A DNA stretch of 64,000 bases, from positions 132,201 through 196,200 of the forward strand of contig PGZM01000002.1 of NCBI GenBank assembly GCA_002841395.1, given 5' to 3'. This DNA comes from Firmicutes bacterium HGW-Firmicutes-9 (GTDB lineage: Bacteria > Bacillota > Clostridia > Christensenellales > CAG-138). This document shows positions 34,152-42,981 of this stretch, one piece after another (position 1 is the stretch's first letter; the number at the start of each line of letters is the position of its first letter). A program made the translations under genes and the position numbers. The notes beneath the pieces are model-generated. The model made no database searches, was not told the DNA's origin, and saw only the letters and a list, made by a program, of their open reading frames with translations.

Positions 34152-35012
34152 ATGAAAACAGCAGTCATTACGGGCGCGAGTTCCGGCATCGGATACGCGA
34201 CCTCAGCGGAGCTTATCCAAAAAGGCTACCGCATCATCGGAATCGGGCGCGACAAAACGCGCTGCGAAGAGTCGGAACATCTTTTGAATGCGCTTTCCTC
34301 AAATGCGAAGGCGACCATTCTGCAAGCCGACTTGATGCAGCAGCGGGAAGTGGAACGCGTAGCAACGGAGATTTCGCAGCTACTGGAGCAGGAGAACGAG
34401 AACAAGCTGGATGTACTTATTAACAACGCAGGCTGTGTGCGCAGCTGGTACACCACTACGGAGGAAGGCTATGAGCAGCAGTTTGCGCTCAATCATCTCG
34501 CATCGTTTCTGCTGACATATCGCCTCTTGCCGCAGCTCAAGCGCGCGCAGGGCAGGGTTATCATGACCGGCAGCGAAAGCCACAAGCATATGCGCATGCA
34601 TTGGAACGATCTGATGCTGACGCGCGGCTACAATCCGCTGACAGCATACAAGCAGAGCAAGCTCGCCAACATCCTCTTTGCAAAAGGCCTGAACGAGCGC
34701 TATCTCAACGACGGCATCACGTCCTACGTGGTCGATCCGGGATTGGTCTGCACCGACATCGGCTGCAAAAACACAGGCGGACTTGTGGACTGGATCTGGA
34801 AGCTGCGCAAGAAGCACGGCTGCCAGCCGGAGGTACCTGCTAAGACGTATGTCTATCTTTGCGAAACACAGCCGGCTCCGCGTGAACTCTACTATTATTT
34901 CTGTAAGCCGAATAGGTATAGCTGTCAGGTGACGCACGAGAACGCGGATAAGCTTTTTGCAGCGAGCGAGAAACTGTGCGGGATTCAGTATCCGGCGCGT
35001 ATTAAGACGTAA
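34152..35012 (+). CDS. Short-chain dehydrogenase/reductase
   Basis: 286 residues. Rossmann start AVITGASSGIGYA (residues 4-16), NNAG motif near 95, Ser region VIMTGSESHKH near 138, and catalytic YKQSK near 169. The C-terminal half resembles retinol-dehydrogenase-like members (DPGLVCTDIGCKNTGGLVDW). The substrate is unknown; NADP(H) or NAD(H) dependence cannot be fixed. It lies 26 bases after the DUF1700 gene (AAAGGGACAAC before the ATG) and 49 bases before a second SDR gene. Confidence 0.88.
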   Translation: MKTAVITGASSGIGYATSAELIQKGYRIIGIGRDKTRCEESEHLLNALSSNAKATILQADLMQQREVERVATEISQLLEQENENKLDVLINNAGCVRSWYTTTEEGYEQQFALNHLASFLLTYRLLPQLKRAQGRVIMTGSESHKHMRMHWNDLMLTRGYNPLTAYKQSKLANILFAKGLNERYLNDGITSYVVDPGLVCTDIGCKNTGGLVDWIWKLRKKHGCQPEVPAKTYVYLCETQPAPRELYYYFCKPNRYSCQVTHENADKLFAASEKLCGIQYPARIKT

Positions 35013-35061
35013 GGGAACACGCAATGCTTGATTGGAACGCGTTGCGGGAAAGGATTTTGAT

Positions 35062-35874
35062 ATGAATGTGTTTATTACGGGCGCAAGCGGCGGTCTCGGC
35101 CGCGCGCTGGCAAACGAATGCGGAAAGCGCGGGTATAATCTGTTTTTGACCGACATCAACGCGCAGGGCCTGAAATCAATCCAGCTTGGACTGGAGCGGC
35201 AGTTTGGCGTAACGGTCACCACGGCAGCGTGCGATCTAACGAGCGACGAGAGCGTCGATCAACTGCTCGAGACGATTGACGCCTACGGTATCCGGTTTGA
35301 CATGCTGCTCAACGTAGCCGGACTGGATTTCGAAGGCGGGTTTCTGGAGCGCGCGCGGCGGGATATCATCCGCATCATTTCGCTCAATAACGAAGCGACG
35401 CTGCGCATCACGCACGCCGTTCTGAGCCGCAGACGCGAGAACCATCCGTTTTATCTGCTATTCACCTCCAGCTTGGCGAGTATGTATCCCATGCCGCTCA
35501 AGGCGACATACGCCGCATCCAAGCGATTTTTGCTGGATATTGCGGTTGCGTTGCGTGAGGAACTCAAAGACAAACAGGTCAACGTGCTCGCGCTCTGCCC
35601 GGGCGGACTTGCAACCACGCGGGAGGCGATGAGCGGCATCGCGGCGCAGGGCTTCTGGGGCGGCGCGACGACGAACCCGCTGGAACACGTCTCGCGGCAG
35701 ACGATCAACCGGCTGCTCCATCGCGGTGGCGTACTTGTTCCCGGTGCGCTCAACCGCACGCTGACGTTCTTCGGCAAGCTCCTTCCACGCAGATGGGTCG
35801 CCGCGGCGATCTATCACCGTTGGAACAAAGCGCAGAAGGCTTGGAGCCCTGTGGAATTTTCCGCCGGCAGGTGA
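35062..35874 (+). CDS. Short-chain dehydrogenase/reductase
   Basis: 270 residues from the ATG at 35062. Rossmann start VFITGASGGLGRALA, NVAG in place of NNAG (LLNVAGLDFEGGF), serine FTSSLASMYPMP and catalytic YAASK. It is of the YqjQ/DltE-like group with a C-terminal hydrophobic segment (RTLTFFGKLLPRRWVAAAIY). It differs clearly from the preceding SDR, so the pair is not a recent duplication. The substrate is unknown. Confidence 0.86.
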   Translation: MNVFITGASGGLGRALANECGKRGYNLFLTDINAQGLKSIQLGLERQFGVTVTTAACDLTSDESVDQLLETIDAYGIRFDMLLNVAGLDFEGGFLERARRDIIRIISLNNEATLRITHAVLSRRRENHPFYLLFTSSLASMYPMPLKATYAASKRFLLDIAVALREELKDKQVNVLALCPGGLATTREAMSGIAAQGFWGGATTNPLEHVSRQTINRLLHRGGVLVPGALNRTLTFFGKLLPRRWVAAAIYHRWNKAQKAWSPVEFSAGR

Positions 35875-35954
35875 AATCTGCAAATAACTTGCATCATATC
35901 ATTCCAAGCTGTATCGTGTAAGCAGAGAAGCGGCTGAAAGATACGAGGGCAAAC

Positions 35955-36608
35955 ATGATTAGCGATCTGACCATCCGGCTGGAAACGTCCGCCGATTACC
36001 GCGAAGTAGAGTACATTACGCGCGAAGCGTTCTGGAATCATCATGTGCCGGGGTGTGATGAACATTATCTGGCGCATGTTCTGCGAAAGAGCAGCTGCTT
36101 TATACACGAACTGGATTTTGTCGCGGTACAGCAGGGGCGTATCGTCGGCAACATCATGTATACGCACGCAAGAATTGTCGGCGACGACGGTGTGGAGTAT
36201 CCTGTGATCAGCTTTGGGCCTGTGTCCGTGTTGCCGGAATGGCAGGGCAATGGTGTTGGCTCCGCGCTGATTCTTCGTTCGCTTTCAGAAGCGCGGAAAC
36301 TGGGCTATACGGCGGTATTGATCTATGGCGATCCGGCGTACTATTCGCGACTTGGTTTTGTCGCGGCGGAAACGTATGGTATCGGTTCGTCGGATGACTA
36401 TTTTGCGGATGCACTGCAGGCGTTGGAACTGAAGAAAGGTTCTCTAAACGGCAAACAGGGTCGATTCTTTGAGGATCATGCATACGAAGTAGACGAGAAA
36501 GCGTCTGCGGCGTTTGATCGGAGCTTCCCGCCAAAGAAGAAGCAGGAAGGCTTGCTCTCACAACTTAAGTTTTTGGAGCATGTCTCCGCGCGCAAACCCC
36601 GTAAATAG
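35955..36608 (+). CDS. GNAT family N-acetyltransferase (YhbS-like)
   Basis: 217 residues. GNAT core with acetyl-CoA binding motif LPEWQGNGVGSALILRSLSEA near residues 93-113, preceded by the beta strands YPVISFGPVSV, and followed by YTAVLIYGDPAYYSRLGFVAA, typical of YhbS-type acetyltransferases. The acceptor is unknown. GAGGGCAAAC precedes the ATG. It is co-directional with the SDR genes and the following DUF89 gene. Confidence 0.88.
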   Translation: MISDLTIRLETSADYREVEYITREAFWNHHVPGCDEHYLAHVLRKSSCFIHELDFVAVQQGRIVGNIMYTHARIVGDDGVEYPVISFGPVSVLPEWQGNGVGSALILRSLSEARKLGYTAVLIYGDPAYYSRLGFVAAETYGIGSSDDYFADALQALELKKGSLNGKQGRFFEDHAYEVDEKASAAFDRSFPPKKKQEGLLSQLKFLEHVSARKPRK

Positions 36609-36654
36609 CGAAATCAGGTTGCAATTCGGTGTCCGGTTGGGTAGAATACTCTTT

Positions 36655-37530
36655 ATGAAACTGCAAACCGAATGCGTCACCTGCATCATCGCGCAGGTCA
36701 AGAACGTCACCAACATGTTCCACCTTTCTCAAGAAGCGCAAAAAGCTGCGATGGACGACACACACGCCTACCTTGCGCATGCCAACTACGAGGGTTGCAC
36801 GCCGGAATCTATGGGCGAAATCTGGCAGATGCTGCTGCGACATGTCGATGGAAAAGACCCGTATGCCGCGATCAAGTCGATGTGCAATCAGGAAGCGATG
36901 AAGATGCTTCCCGAAACGCGAGAGAAGATTTTTTCTGCAAAAGAGCCGTTTACCGTCGCGCTGAAGTATGCCATCGCAGGCAACCTGATCGACTACGGCC
37001 TCGAGCATCCCGTTTCGCTGGATGAACAGAACGCGAAGATCGACGCGATTGCGTCTACCGCGTTTTCCATCGACGATAGCGACAAGCTCCATCTTGCGTT
37101 ATCAAAAGCAAGCAAGATGCTGTATTTGGGAGACAACGCTGGCGAGATTGTGTTTGATAAACTCCTGATCGAACAGATTCGTTCTCTATATCCCAATGTG
37201 GATATTTTGTATGTCGTGAAAGGCTCCGCCGTGCTCAATGACGTTACCCGCGCGGACGCGAACGAAGTCGGCATGCACGAAGTAGCGCGCGTAATCGACA
37301 ACGGGGACGCTTCTCCCGGCACGGTGCTGCCGCGCACAAGCGGGTCGTTTCAGAGCGCATTTGCGGAGGCGGACATGGTTCTCTCCAAAGGGCAGGGGAA
37401 TTTTGAAAGCCTCAGCGGCGTGGACAAGAAGAATCTGTTTTTCCTCTTTACCGCGAAATGCGACACGGTTTGCGTCGAAGCGGGCGTGCCGAAACTTTCT
37501 ATCGTATGTATGGAAAACAGAGTTTCATAA
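36655..37530 (+). CDS. DUF89/ARMT1-like damage-control phosphatase
   Basis: 291 residues from the ATG at 36655; the frame is open upstream through the preceding gene but MKLQTECVTCII is the family start. The CxxC pair near residues 7-10 marks the bacterial DUF89 subgroup. Metal-binding motifs LGDNAGEIVFDKLLIE near 160 and SKGQGNFESLSG near 245 match the family active site. DUF89 proteins are metal-dependent phosphatases acting on damaged or surplus sugar phosphates and related metabolites. The ribosome binding site is weak (GGGTAG). A hairpin terminator follows at 37562. Confidence 0.88.
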   Translation: MKLQTECVTCIIAQVKNVTNMFHLSQEAQKAAMDDTHAYLAHANYEGCTPESMGEIWQMLLRHVDGKDPYAAIKSMCNQEAMKMLPETREKIFSAKEPFTVALKYAIAGNLIDYGLEHPVSLDEQNAKIDAIASTAFSIDDSDKLHLALSKASKMLYLGDNAGEIVFDKLLIEQIRSLYPNVDILYVVKGSAVLNDVTRADANEVGMHEVARVIDNGDASPGTVLPRTSGSFQSAFAEADMVLSKGQGNFESLSGVDKKNLFFLFTAKCDTVCVEAGVPKLSIVCMENRVS

Positions 37531-37536
37531 CACGAT

Positions 37537-37555
37537 ATAACATCAATTATGTTAT
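37537..37555. promoter_or_regulatory. Inverted repeat ATAACAT-N5-ATGTTAT
   Basis: A perfect dyad directly after the DUF89 stop. The half-site ATAACA recurs at 37570-37575, 37674-37679 and 37711-37716 in the same 200-base leader of the E2 gene. It may be a repeated regulator site, or part may be a terminator extension. Confidence 0.35.
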
Positions 37556-37561
37556 AAATCG

Positions 37562-37592
37562 GCGTTCACATAACAGTGTGGACGCTTTTTCT
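37562..37592 (+). terminator. Terminator after the DUF89 gene
   Basis: GCGTTCACA-taacag-TGTGGACGC (one wobble) followed by TTTTTC. Confidence 0.8.
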
Positions 37593-37646
37593 TTATAAAA
37601 TGAGATTAATTCCAGGATTCAAGTCTGTAAATAATCGGAAATTCGG

Positions 37647-37674
37647 TTGACAGGAATGTATCGACTGTTATAAA
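37647..37674 (+). promoter_or_regulatory. Promoter of the 2-oxoacid dehydrogenase operon
   Basis: TTGACA (37647-37652), 16-base spacer, TATAAA (37669-37674), 58 bases before the E2 start codon. Confidence 0.75.
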
Positions 37675-37731
37675 ATAACATTGATAAGAAATTGTTTAAC
37701 ACATATCGTATAACATGCAAGGAGGCAGATT

Positions 37732-39000
37732 ATGGCAACACCGGTCATTATGCCGCGTCAGGGGCAGTCGGTTGAGAGCTGCATCATCACTGAATGGAAG
37801 AAAAAGGTAGGGGAGCAGGTCTCCGTAGGAGACGTGCTGTTTTCCTATGAAACAGACAAATCCACATTTGAAGAACAAGCAAAAGTCGACGGAACGCTTC
37901 TTGCCGTGTTTTATAACGCGGATGATGACGTTCCTGTTTTGTTGAATGTCGCCGTCATCGGAAACCCCGGGGAATCGTTTGCCGAGTTTGCGCCGGAAGA
38001 CGCGGCGGCAGCCGCTCCCGCTGCGGTGGAAGAAAAGGCAGCACCCGTTGCAGAAGCTGCGCCAGCCGTACAGGCAACGGCAGCTCGTGCAGAGGGCGTC
38101 TCTCCGCGCGCAAAGAACACCGCGGAAAAGCTTGGCGTTGATCCCTCTCAGGCGTCGCCTTCCGGCCCGCACGGCAGAGTGATTGAGCGCGATGTGCTTG
38201 CGCTCGCGAAGGAAAGTCGCTTTGGCGGCGAAACTGCTGCACAGAGCGCAGCCGCTGCGCCCGCTGCTGCGAAGACAAGCGAAGCGCCCGCCGCCGTCAA
38301 CGCGCTGGAGTATGACGAAGTCAAGCTCCCGAACCTAAGGCGCATGATCGCCAAGACCATGCACGACAGCCTTGCGGAGATGGCGCAGCTAACGCATAAT
38401 ACCAGCTTTGACGCCACAAAGATGAACGCCTTCCGCGAGAGCATCAAATCGGCTCCCGAAAGCATGGATTTGCCGAAGATCACGATTAATGACATCATCC
38501 TGTATGCCGTTTCGCGTGTACTGACCAAGCACGAAGGCCTCAACGCGCACATGCTTGGTGACAAGATGCGCTACTTTAAGCATGTCAATCTCGGCATCGC
38601 CGTGGATACCCCGCGCGGACTACTGGTGCCGACGCTGTTTGCGGCGGACACGAAGTCGCTTGCGCAGATTTCCGCGGAGTCGAAAGCGCTAGCCAAATCC
38701 GCCATCGACGGCAGCATAAACCCCGATCTGCTGCAGGGCGGCACGTTCACCATCAGCAACCTCGGCCTCTTCGGCATCGAGAGCTTTACACCCGTCATCA
38801 ATCCGCCGCAGGTTGCGCTACTCGGCGTCAACTGCATCACGGAGCGCATCCGCACCGTGGACGGCCAGATCACGGCGTATCCTGCGATGGGACTTTCGCT
38901 GACTTATGATCACCGCGCGGTGGACGGCGCGCCCGCCAGCCGCTTCCTGAAGGATCTTGTCACGGCATTGGAGCATTTTGACTTGCTCCTGATCGGTTAA
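37732..39000 (+). CDS. 2-oxoacid dehydrogenase E2 (dihydrolipoyl acyltransferase)
   Basis: 422 residues. One N-terminal lipoyl domain (residues 1-80, lipoyl lysine in YETDKSTFE) is followed by an Ala/Pro-rich linker, a peripheral-subunit-binding domain (SPRAKNTAEKLGVD ... GPHGRVIERDV, about 125-160) and a catalytic acyltransferase domain (LRRMIAKTMHDSL near 200, active site DHRAVDGAPASRFL near 396). It carries acyl groups from E1 to CoA. Pyruvate, acetoin or branched-chain acids are all possible; pyruvate is most likely given linkage to central metabolism. It heads an operon with E3, E1, and probably lplA. Confidence 0.93.
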   Translation: MATPVIMPRQGQSVESCIITEWKKKVGEQVSVGDVLFSYETDKSTFEEQAKVDGTLLAVFYNADDDVPVLLNVAVIGNPGESFAEFAPEDAAAAAPAAVEEKAAPVAEAAPAVQATAARAEGVSPRAKNTAEKLGVDPSQASPSGPHGRVIERDVLALAKESRFGGETAAQSAAAAPAAAKTSEAPAAVNALEYDEVKLPNLRRMIAKTMHDSLAEMAQLTHNTSFDATKMNAFRESIKSAPESMDLPKITINDIILYAVSRVLTKHEGLNAHMLGDKMRYFKHVNLGIAVDTPRGLLVPTLFAADTKSLAQISAESKALAKSAIDGSINPDLLQGGTFTISNLGLFGIESFTPVINPPQVALLGVNCITERIRTVDGQITAYPAMGLSLTYDHRAVDGAPASRFLKDLVTALEHFDLLLIG

Positions 39001-39013
39001 GGAGGATTGCACA

Positions 39014-40378
39014 ATGGCTTATGATTTAATCGTACTCGGCGGCGGACCCGCCGGATATCTCGCGAGTGAGCGCGCAGGCCATGCGGGACTATCCGTGCTC
39101 TGCATTGAGGAGCGCAGCGTCGGCGGCGTTTGCCTCAACGAGGGCTGCATTCCCACAAAGACACTGCTCTATTCCGCAAAGATTTACGACGGCGCGGCGC
39201 ACGGCGAAAAATACGGCGTGACCGTCGACGGCATCAAGATCGACCACGCGAAGGTCATCGCCCGTAAGGATAAAGTCGTCAAGACGCTGGTCGCGGGCGT
39301 TTCCGCTGCGCTTCGGGCAAACCATGTAACGCTCGTCAACGGACGCGGCGTGATTACCGGCAAGAGTGAAGAAGGCTACACAGTCGAAGCCAACGGCGAA
39401 ACACACGTCGGCAAGCGTCTCTTGATCGCGACCGGTTCGTCTCCCGCCGTCCCGCCGATTCCCGGACTCAAGGAAGGCATCGCAGCGGGATTTGTCTGCA
39501 CCAACCGTGAAATTCTCGCGCTCACCGAAAAGCCGGAGCACCTTGTCGTGATCGGTGGCGGCGTGATCGGGTTGGAACTCGCGAGTTACTTCACTTCCAT
39601 CGGCTCGAAAGTGACAGTCATCGAGATGCTCGACCACATCGCGGGCGAGAACGATCCGGAGCTTGTCGCGCTGCTGAAGAAGAACTTCGAAAAGCGCGGC
39701 GTGACGTTCCAGCTTTCCGCGAAGGTCACGGAAGTGACCGCAAACGCAGTCAAGTATGATAAAGACGGCGTGGTGACGGAAGTTGCTTGCGATAAAGTGC
39801 TGCTCTCTATCGGACGGCGCGCGAACACGAGCGGTATCGGACTTGAGAGTATCCATGTTCTGACCGAACGCGGTGCCGTCGTTACCGATGTGCACATGAA
39901 GACCAATCAGCCGGAAGTGTACGCAGCAGGCGACGTCAACGGGAAATCGATGCTTGCGCACACCGCGTATCGCGAGGCGGAAGTTGCCGTCAACACAATG
40001 CTCGGCAAAAAGGACACCATGCGTTATGAAGCAGTGCCCGGCGTGATCTATACAAATCCGGAGCTGTCGGCGGTTGGCGAAACCGAATCCAGCGCGAAGG
40101 CAAAGGGGATCGACGCAACCTGCGTGAAAATCCCGATGCGCTTCTCCGGCCGTTATCTCGCGGAGAACGAGGGCGGCGACGGCGTGATGAAGCTTGTGGT
40201 CAATAACGCGACGAAACAAGTCATCGGCGCGCAGATGCTCAGCAATTATTCCAGCGAGTTCATCGTCACGGTCGGCACGTTTATCGAACTCGGACTGACG
40301 CTTGACGAGATCAAGCAGATCGTGTTCCCGCATCCGACGGTTGCCGAAATCATCCGCGAAGCGGTATTCCAGTATTAA
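39014..40378 (+). CDS. lpdA: Dihydrolipoyl dehydrogenase (E3)
   Basis: 454 residues. FAD-binding start DLIVLGGGPAGYLASERAG, redox-active disulphide GGVCLNEGCIPTK (Cys near 37 and 42), NAD-binding LVVIGGGVIGLELASYF near 179, and C-terminal dimer motif HPTVAEIIREAV with the catalytic histidine. It reoxidises dihydrolipoamide on E2 with NAD. There is no extra lipoyl domain. AAGGAGGATTGCACA precedes the ATG, 13 bases after the E2 stop. Confidence 0.96.
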   Translation: MAYDLIVLGGGPAGYLASERAGHAGLSVLCIEERSVGGVCLNEGCIPTKTLLYSAKIYDGAAHGEKYGVTVDGIKIDHAKVIARKDKVVKTLVAGVSAALRANHVTLVNGRGVITGKSEEGYTVEANGETHVGKRLLIATGSSPAVPPIPGLKEGIAAGFVCTNREILALTEKPEHLVVIGGGVIGLELASYFTSIGSKVTVIEMLDHIAGENDPELVALLKKNFEKRGVTFQLSAKVTEVTANAVKYDKDGVVTEVACDKVLLSIGRRANTSGIGLESIHVLTERGAVVTDVHMKTNQPEVYAAGDVNGKSMLAHTAYREAEVAVNTMLGKKDTMRYEAVPGVIYTNPELSAVGETESSAKAKGIDATCVKIPMRFSGRYLAENEGGDGVMKLVVNNATKQVIGAQMLSNYSSEFIVTVGTFIELGLTLDEIKQIVFPHPTVAEIIREAVFQY

Positions 40379-40408
40379 TTTGTCGTTCAGATAAAAGGAG
40401 ATAATATC

Positions 40409-42874
40409 ATGGCAAAGCAGATTTACATCGATCCCAATGTGGTGAGAAAACCCGAAATGCTTTCGTTCCCGTCGATTCCAGTGAACCAGTATCAGAAGTC
40501 CGTCAAAGATGAGAAGAAGAACTTCACGAAAGAGGAGTTTCTGAATATCTATCGCGACATGGCCTACATCCGCGAGTTTGAGACCATGCTCAACCTGATC
40601 AAAACCACCAACGAATATTGCGGCGTGCAGTATAACCATCCCGGCCCCGCGCACCTCGGCATCGGACAGGAAGCTGCCTATGTCGGCGCAGCTTATGAGC
40701 TGACACTGGACGATTTCACGTTTGGCTCGCACCGCAGCCACGGCGAAATCATCGCAAAAGGCCTGCGTTCCATCCAGATTCTCGATGATGAAAAACTCAT
40801 GGAGATCATGGAGAATTTCTTCGGCGGGCGCACGCTCTCCGTCGTCAAAGACAGCGGCAAGTCGGTCAAGGAGATCGCGATCAACTTCCTGCTGTACGGC
40901 ATGATGTGCGAGACCTTCGCACGTAAAAATGGCTTCAATCAGGGGCTTGGCGGTTCGATGCACGCGTTTTTCACGCCGTTTGGCATCTTCCCGAACAACG
41001 CCATCGTCGGCGGCAGCGGCAGCATCGCGCCGGGCGCCGCGCTCTTTAAGCTCAGCAACAAGAAACCCGGTATCGTTGTCTGCAACATCGGCGACGGCAG
41101 CGTCGCCTGCGGCCCTGTCTGGGAAGGCCTCATGATCTCCGCGATGGATCAGGTTCGCACCCTCTGGGGCGAAAACGGCGGCGGCATGCCGATCATCTTC
41201 AACATCAACGACAACTTCTACGGCATGGGCGGACAGACGCGCGGCGAAACCATGGGTTACGATATGGTCGCACGCATCGCGGCGGGCGTGATGCCCTCTG
41301 CCATGCATGCCGAGCGCGTAGACGGCTTTAATCCGCTCGCGGTCATCGATGCGTACCGCAGAAAGATTCCGGTCGCGAAGGCGGAAGGCCCGGTGCTTCT
41401 GGATCTGGTTACCTATCGCTTCAGCGGGCACAGTCCGTCGGACTCCAGCACCTATCGCACCAAAGAGGAGATCGAAGCATGGGAAGCGCAGGATTCCATC
41501 CTTGTGTTTGGCAAACAGATCGTCGAAGCGAAGATTGCCACGCAGGATGAACTCGACGCCATCTGGGCGACGGTCAAGGACAATATGCTGCGCAACATGA
41601 AGCTCTCCATCGACGAGACCGTTTCTCCGCGCATCGATATCTACGGCGCAGAGAGCGACTACATCGGGAACCTTATGTTCTCCAATCAGAAGGTTCGTTC
41701 CTTTGACGAAACCCGCAAGCCGGATGTGCTGCTCCCACGCGAAGAATGCCCGCGCGTGCAGCTTTTGAGCAAGCGTGCCCGCTACGGCTACGAAGCGGAC
41801 GGCAAGCCCGTCAGTAAAAACCGTGTCTATCAGCTCCGCGACGGCATCGCGGAACCCATCATCAACAAGTTCTACGAAGACCCCACGCTCGTCGCCTTCG
41901 GCGAAGACGTGCGCGACTGGGGCGGCGCATTCGCGGTCTATCGCGGCATGACGGAAGCGATTCCGTATCACCGTCTGTTCAACACGCCCATCGCAGAAGC
42001 GGGCATCGTCGGCGCTGCGATCGGCTACGCCATGAGCGGCGGCAGAGTAGTTGCCGAGCTCATGTACTGCGACTTCTTAGGTCGTGCGGGCGACGAAATC
42101 TTCAACCAGCTCTGCAAATGGCAGTCCATGAGCGCAGGCATGCTCAAGATGCCGGTCGTTTTGCGTATGAGCGTCGGCAGCAAGTACGGCGCGCAGCACT
42201 CGCAAGACTGGAGCGCACTCATGACGCATATTCCCGGCCTCAAGGTCGTGTTCCCGGCGACGCCGTATGACGCAAAGGGCCTCATGCAGTCCGCGCTCAA
42301 CGGCACCGACCCGGTCATCTTCCTCGAAAGCCAGCGCATCTACGACGTTGCGGAGCTCTTCCACGCGGAAGGCGTACCGGAAGCGGAGTACGAAATTCCG
42401 TTCGGTGAGCCGGACGTCAAGCGCGCGGGCAAGGATGTCACGATTCTGTCCATCGGCGCGACGCTCTACCGCGTCACCAAGGCCGCGGACATCCTGCAGG
42501 AGAAGTACGGCGTATCCGCGGAGATCATCGACGCGCGTTCGCTCGTTCCCTTCAACTATGAACCCGTGATCGAGAGCATCAAAAAGACCGGACGCATCGT
42601 CGTCACCGGTGACGCATGCGAGCGCAACAGCTTCATGCGCAATCTCGCGAGCAACATCGCGGAACTCGCGTTTGACTATCTCGATGCGCCTCCCGTCGTC
42701 GTCGGCGCGAAGAATTGGATCACGCCCGCGCACGAACTGGAGGACGCGTTCTTCCCGCAGCCGGAATGGATCGTGGACGCGATTCACGAGCGCATCCTGC
42801 CGCTGAACGGCCACGTCTGCCGCCACAACTTCACTGAACTGGAGCAGATTCGCGAAAATAAGCGCGGTATCTAA
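40409..42874 (+). CDS. 2-oxoacid dehydrogenase E1, alpha and beta fused in one chain
   Basis: 821 residues. The N-terminal half (about 40-430) is an E1 alpha domain with the thiamine diphosphate motif GDGSVACGPVWEGLMISA ... NINDNFYG and the HPGPAHLGIGQEAA and SGHSPSDSSTYR segments. The C-terminal half (about 465-821) is an E1 beta domain starting YQLRDGIAEPIINKFYEDP. It contains VAFGEDVRDWGGAF, NTPIAEAGIVGAAIGYA and the transketolase C-terminal fold (ILSIGATLYRVTKAADIL). E1 alpha and beta are usually separate genes. Fused chains occur in some anaerobes and in other phyla. It decarboxylates the 2-oxoacid and loads the acyl group on E2. Confidence 0.93.
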   Translation: MAKQIYIDPNVVRKPEMLSFPSIPVNQYQKSVKDEKKNFTKEEFLNIYRDMAYIREFETMLNLIKTTNEYCGVQYNHPGPAHLGIGQEAAYVGAAYELTLDDFTFGSHRSHGEIIAKGLRSIQILDDEKLMEIMENFFGGRTLSVVKDSGKSVKEIAINFLLYGMMCETFARKNGFNQGLGGSMHAFFTPFGIFPNNAIVGGSGSIAPGAALFKLSNKKPGIVVCNIGDGSVACGPVWEGLMISAMDQVRTLWGENGGGMPIIFNINDNFYGMGGQTRGETMGYDMVARIAAGVMPSAMHAERVDGFNPLAVIDAYRRKIPVAKAEGPVLLDLVTYRFSGHSPSDSSTYRTKEEIEAWEAQDSILVFGKQIVEAKIATQDELDAIWATVKDNMLRNMKLSIDETVSPRIDIYGAESDYIGNLMFSNQKVRSFDETRKPDVLLPREECPRVQLLSKRARYGYEADGKPVSKNRVYQLRDGIAEPIINKFYEDPTLVAFGEDVRDWGGAFAVYRGMTEAIPYHRLFNTPIAEAGIVGAAIGYAMSGGRVVAELMYCDFLGRAGDEIFNQLCKWQSMSAGMLKMPVVLRMSVGSKYGAQHSQDWSALMTHIPGLKVVFPATPYDAKGLMQSALNGTDPVIFLESQRIYDVAELFHAEGVPEAEYEIPFGEPDVKRAGKDVTILSIGATLYRVTKAADILQEKYGVSAEIIDARSLVPFNYEPVIESIKKTGRIVVTGDACERNSFMRNLASNIAELAFDYLDAPPVVVGAKNWITPAHELEDAFFPQPEWIVDAIHERILPLNGHVCRHNFTELEQIRENKRGI

Positions 42875-42902
42875 ACGGATGAATCAAAGTTGGCGGCGGA
42901 TA

Positions 42903-42911
42903 TGATATAAT
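42903..42911 (+). promoter_or_regulatory. Extended -10 promoter before tkt
   Basis: TGATATAAT with a weak -35 region; 71 bases before the tkt ATG. The gene could also be read from the upstream operon, since no terminator is visible between. Confidence 0.5.
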
Positions 42912-42981
42912 ATTCGTCGCCATCTCTTTTATTGAAATTGTACAAAATAAACGGCACATTATCAGAAAGGACGCATACGAT

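Noticed and set aside
34152-35874. Recent gene duplication of the two SDR genes
   Set aside because: They share only the general Rossmann and Tyr-Lys motifs. The rest of the sequences and the C-terminal regions differ.
39089-41971. A 960-codon open frame on the minus strand, and similar very long frames opposite groEL, pcrA, transketolase, xanthine dehydrogenase and the first ABC gene
   Set aside because: Each lies antisense to a gene with full family motifs, has Arg/His/Asp-rich low-meaning protein sequence and no suitable ribosome binding site. They result from codon bias on the true strand.
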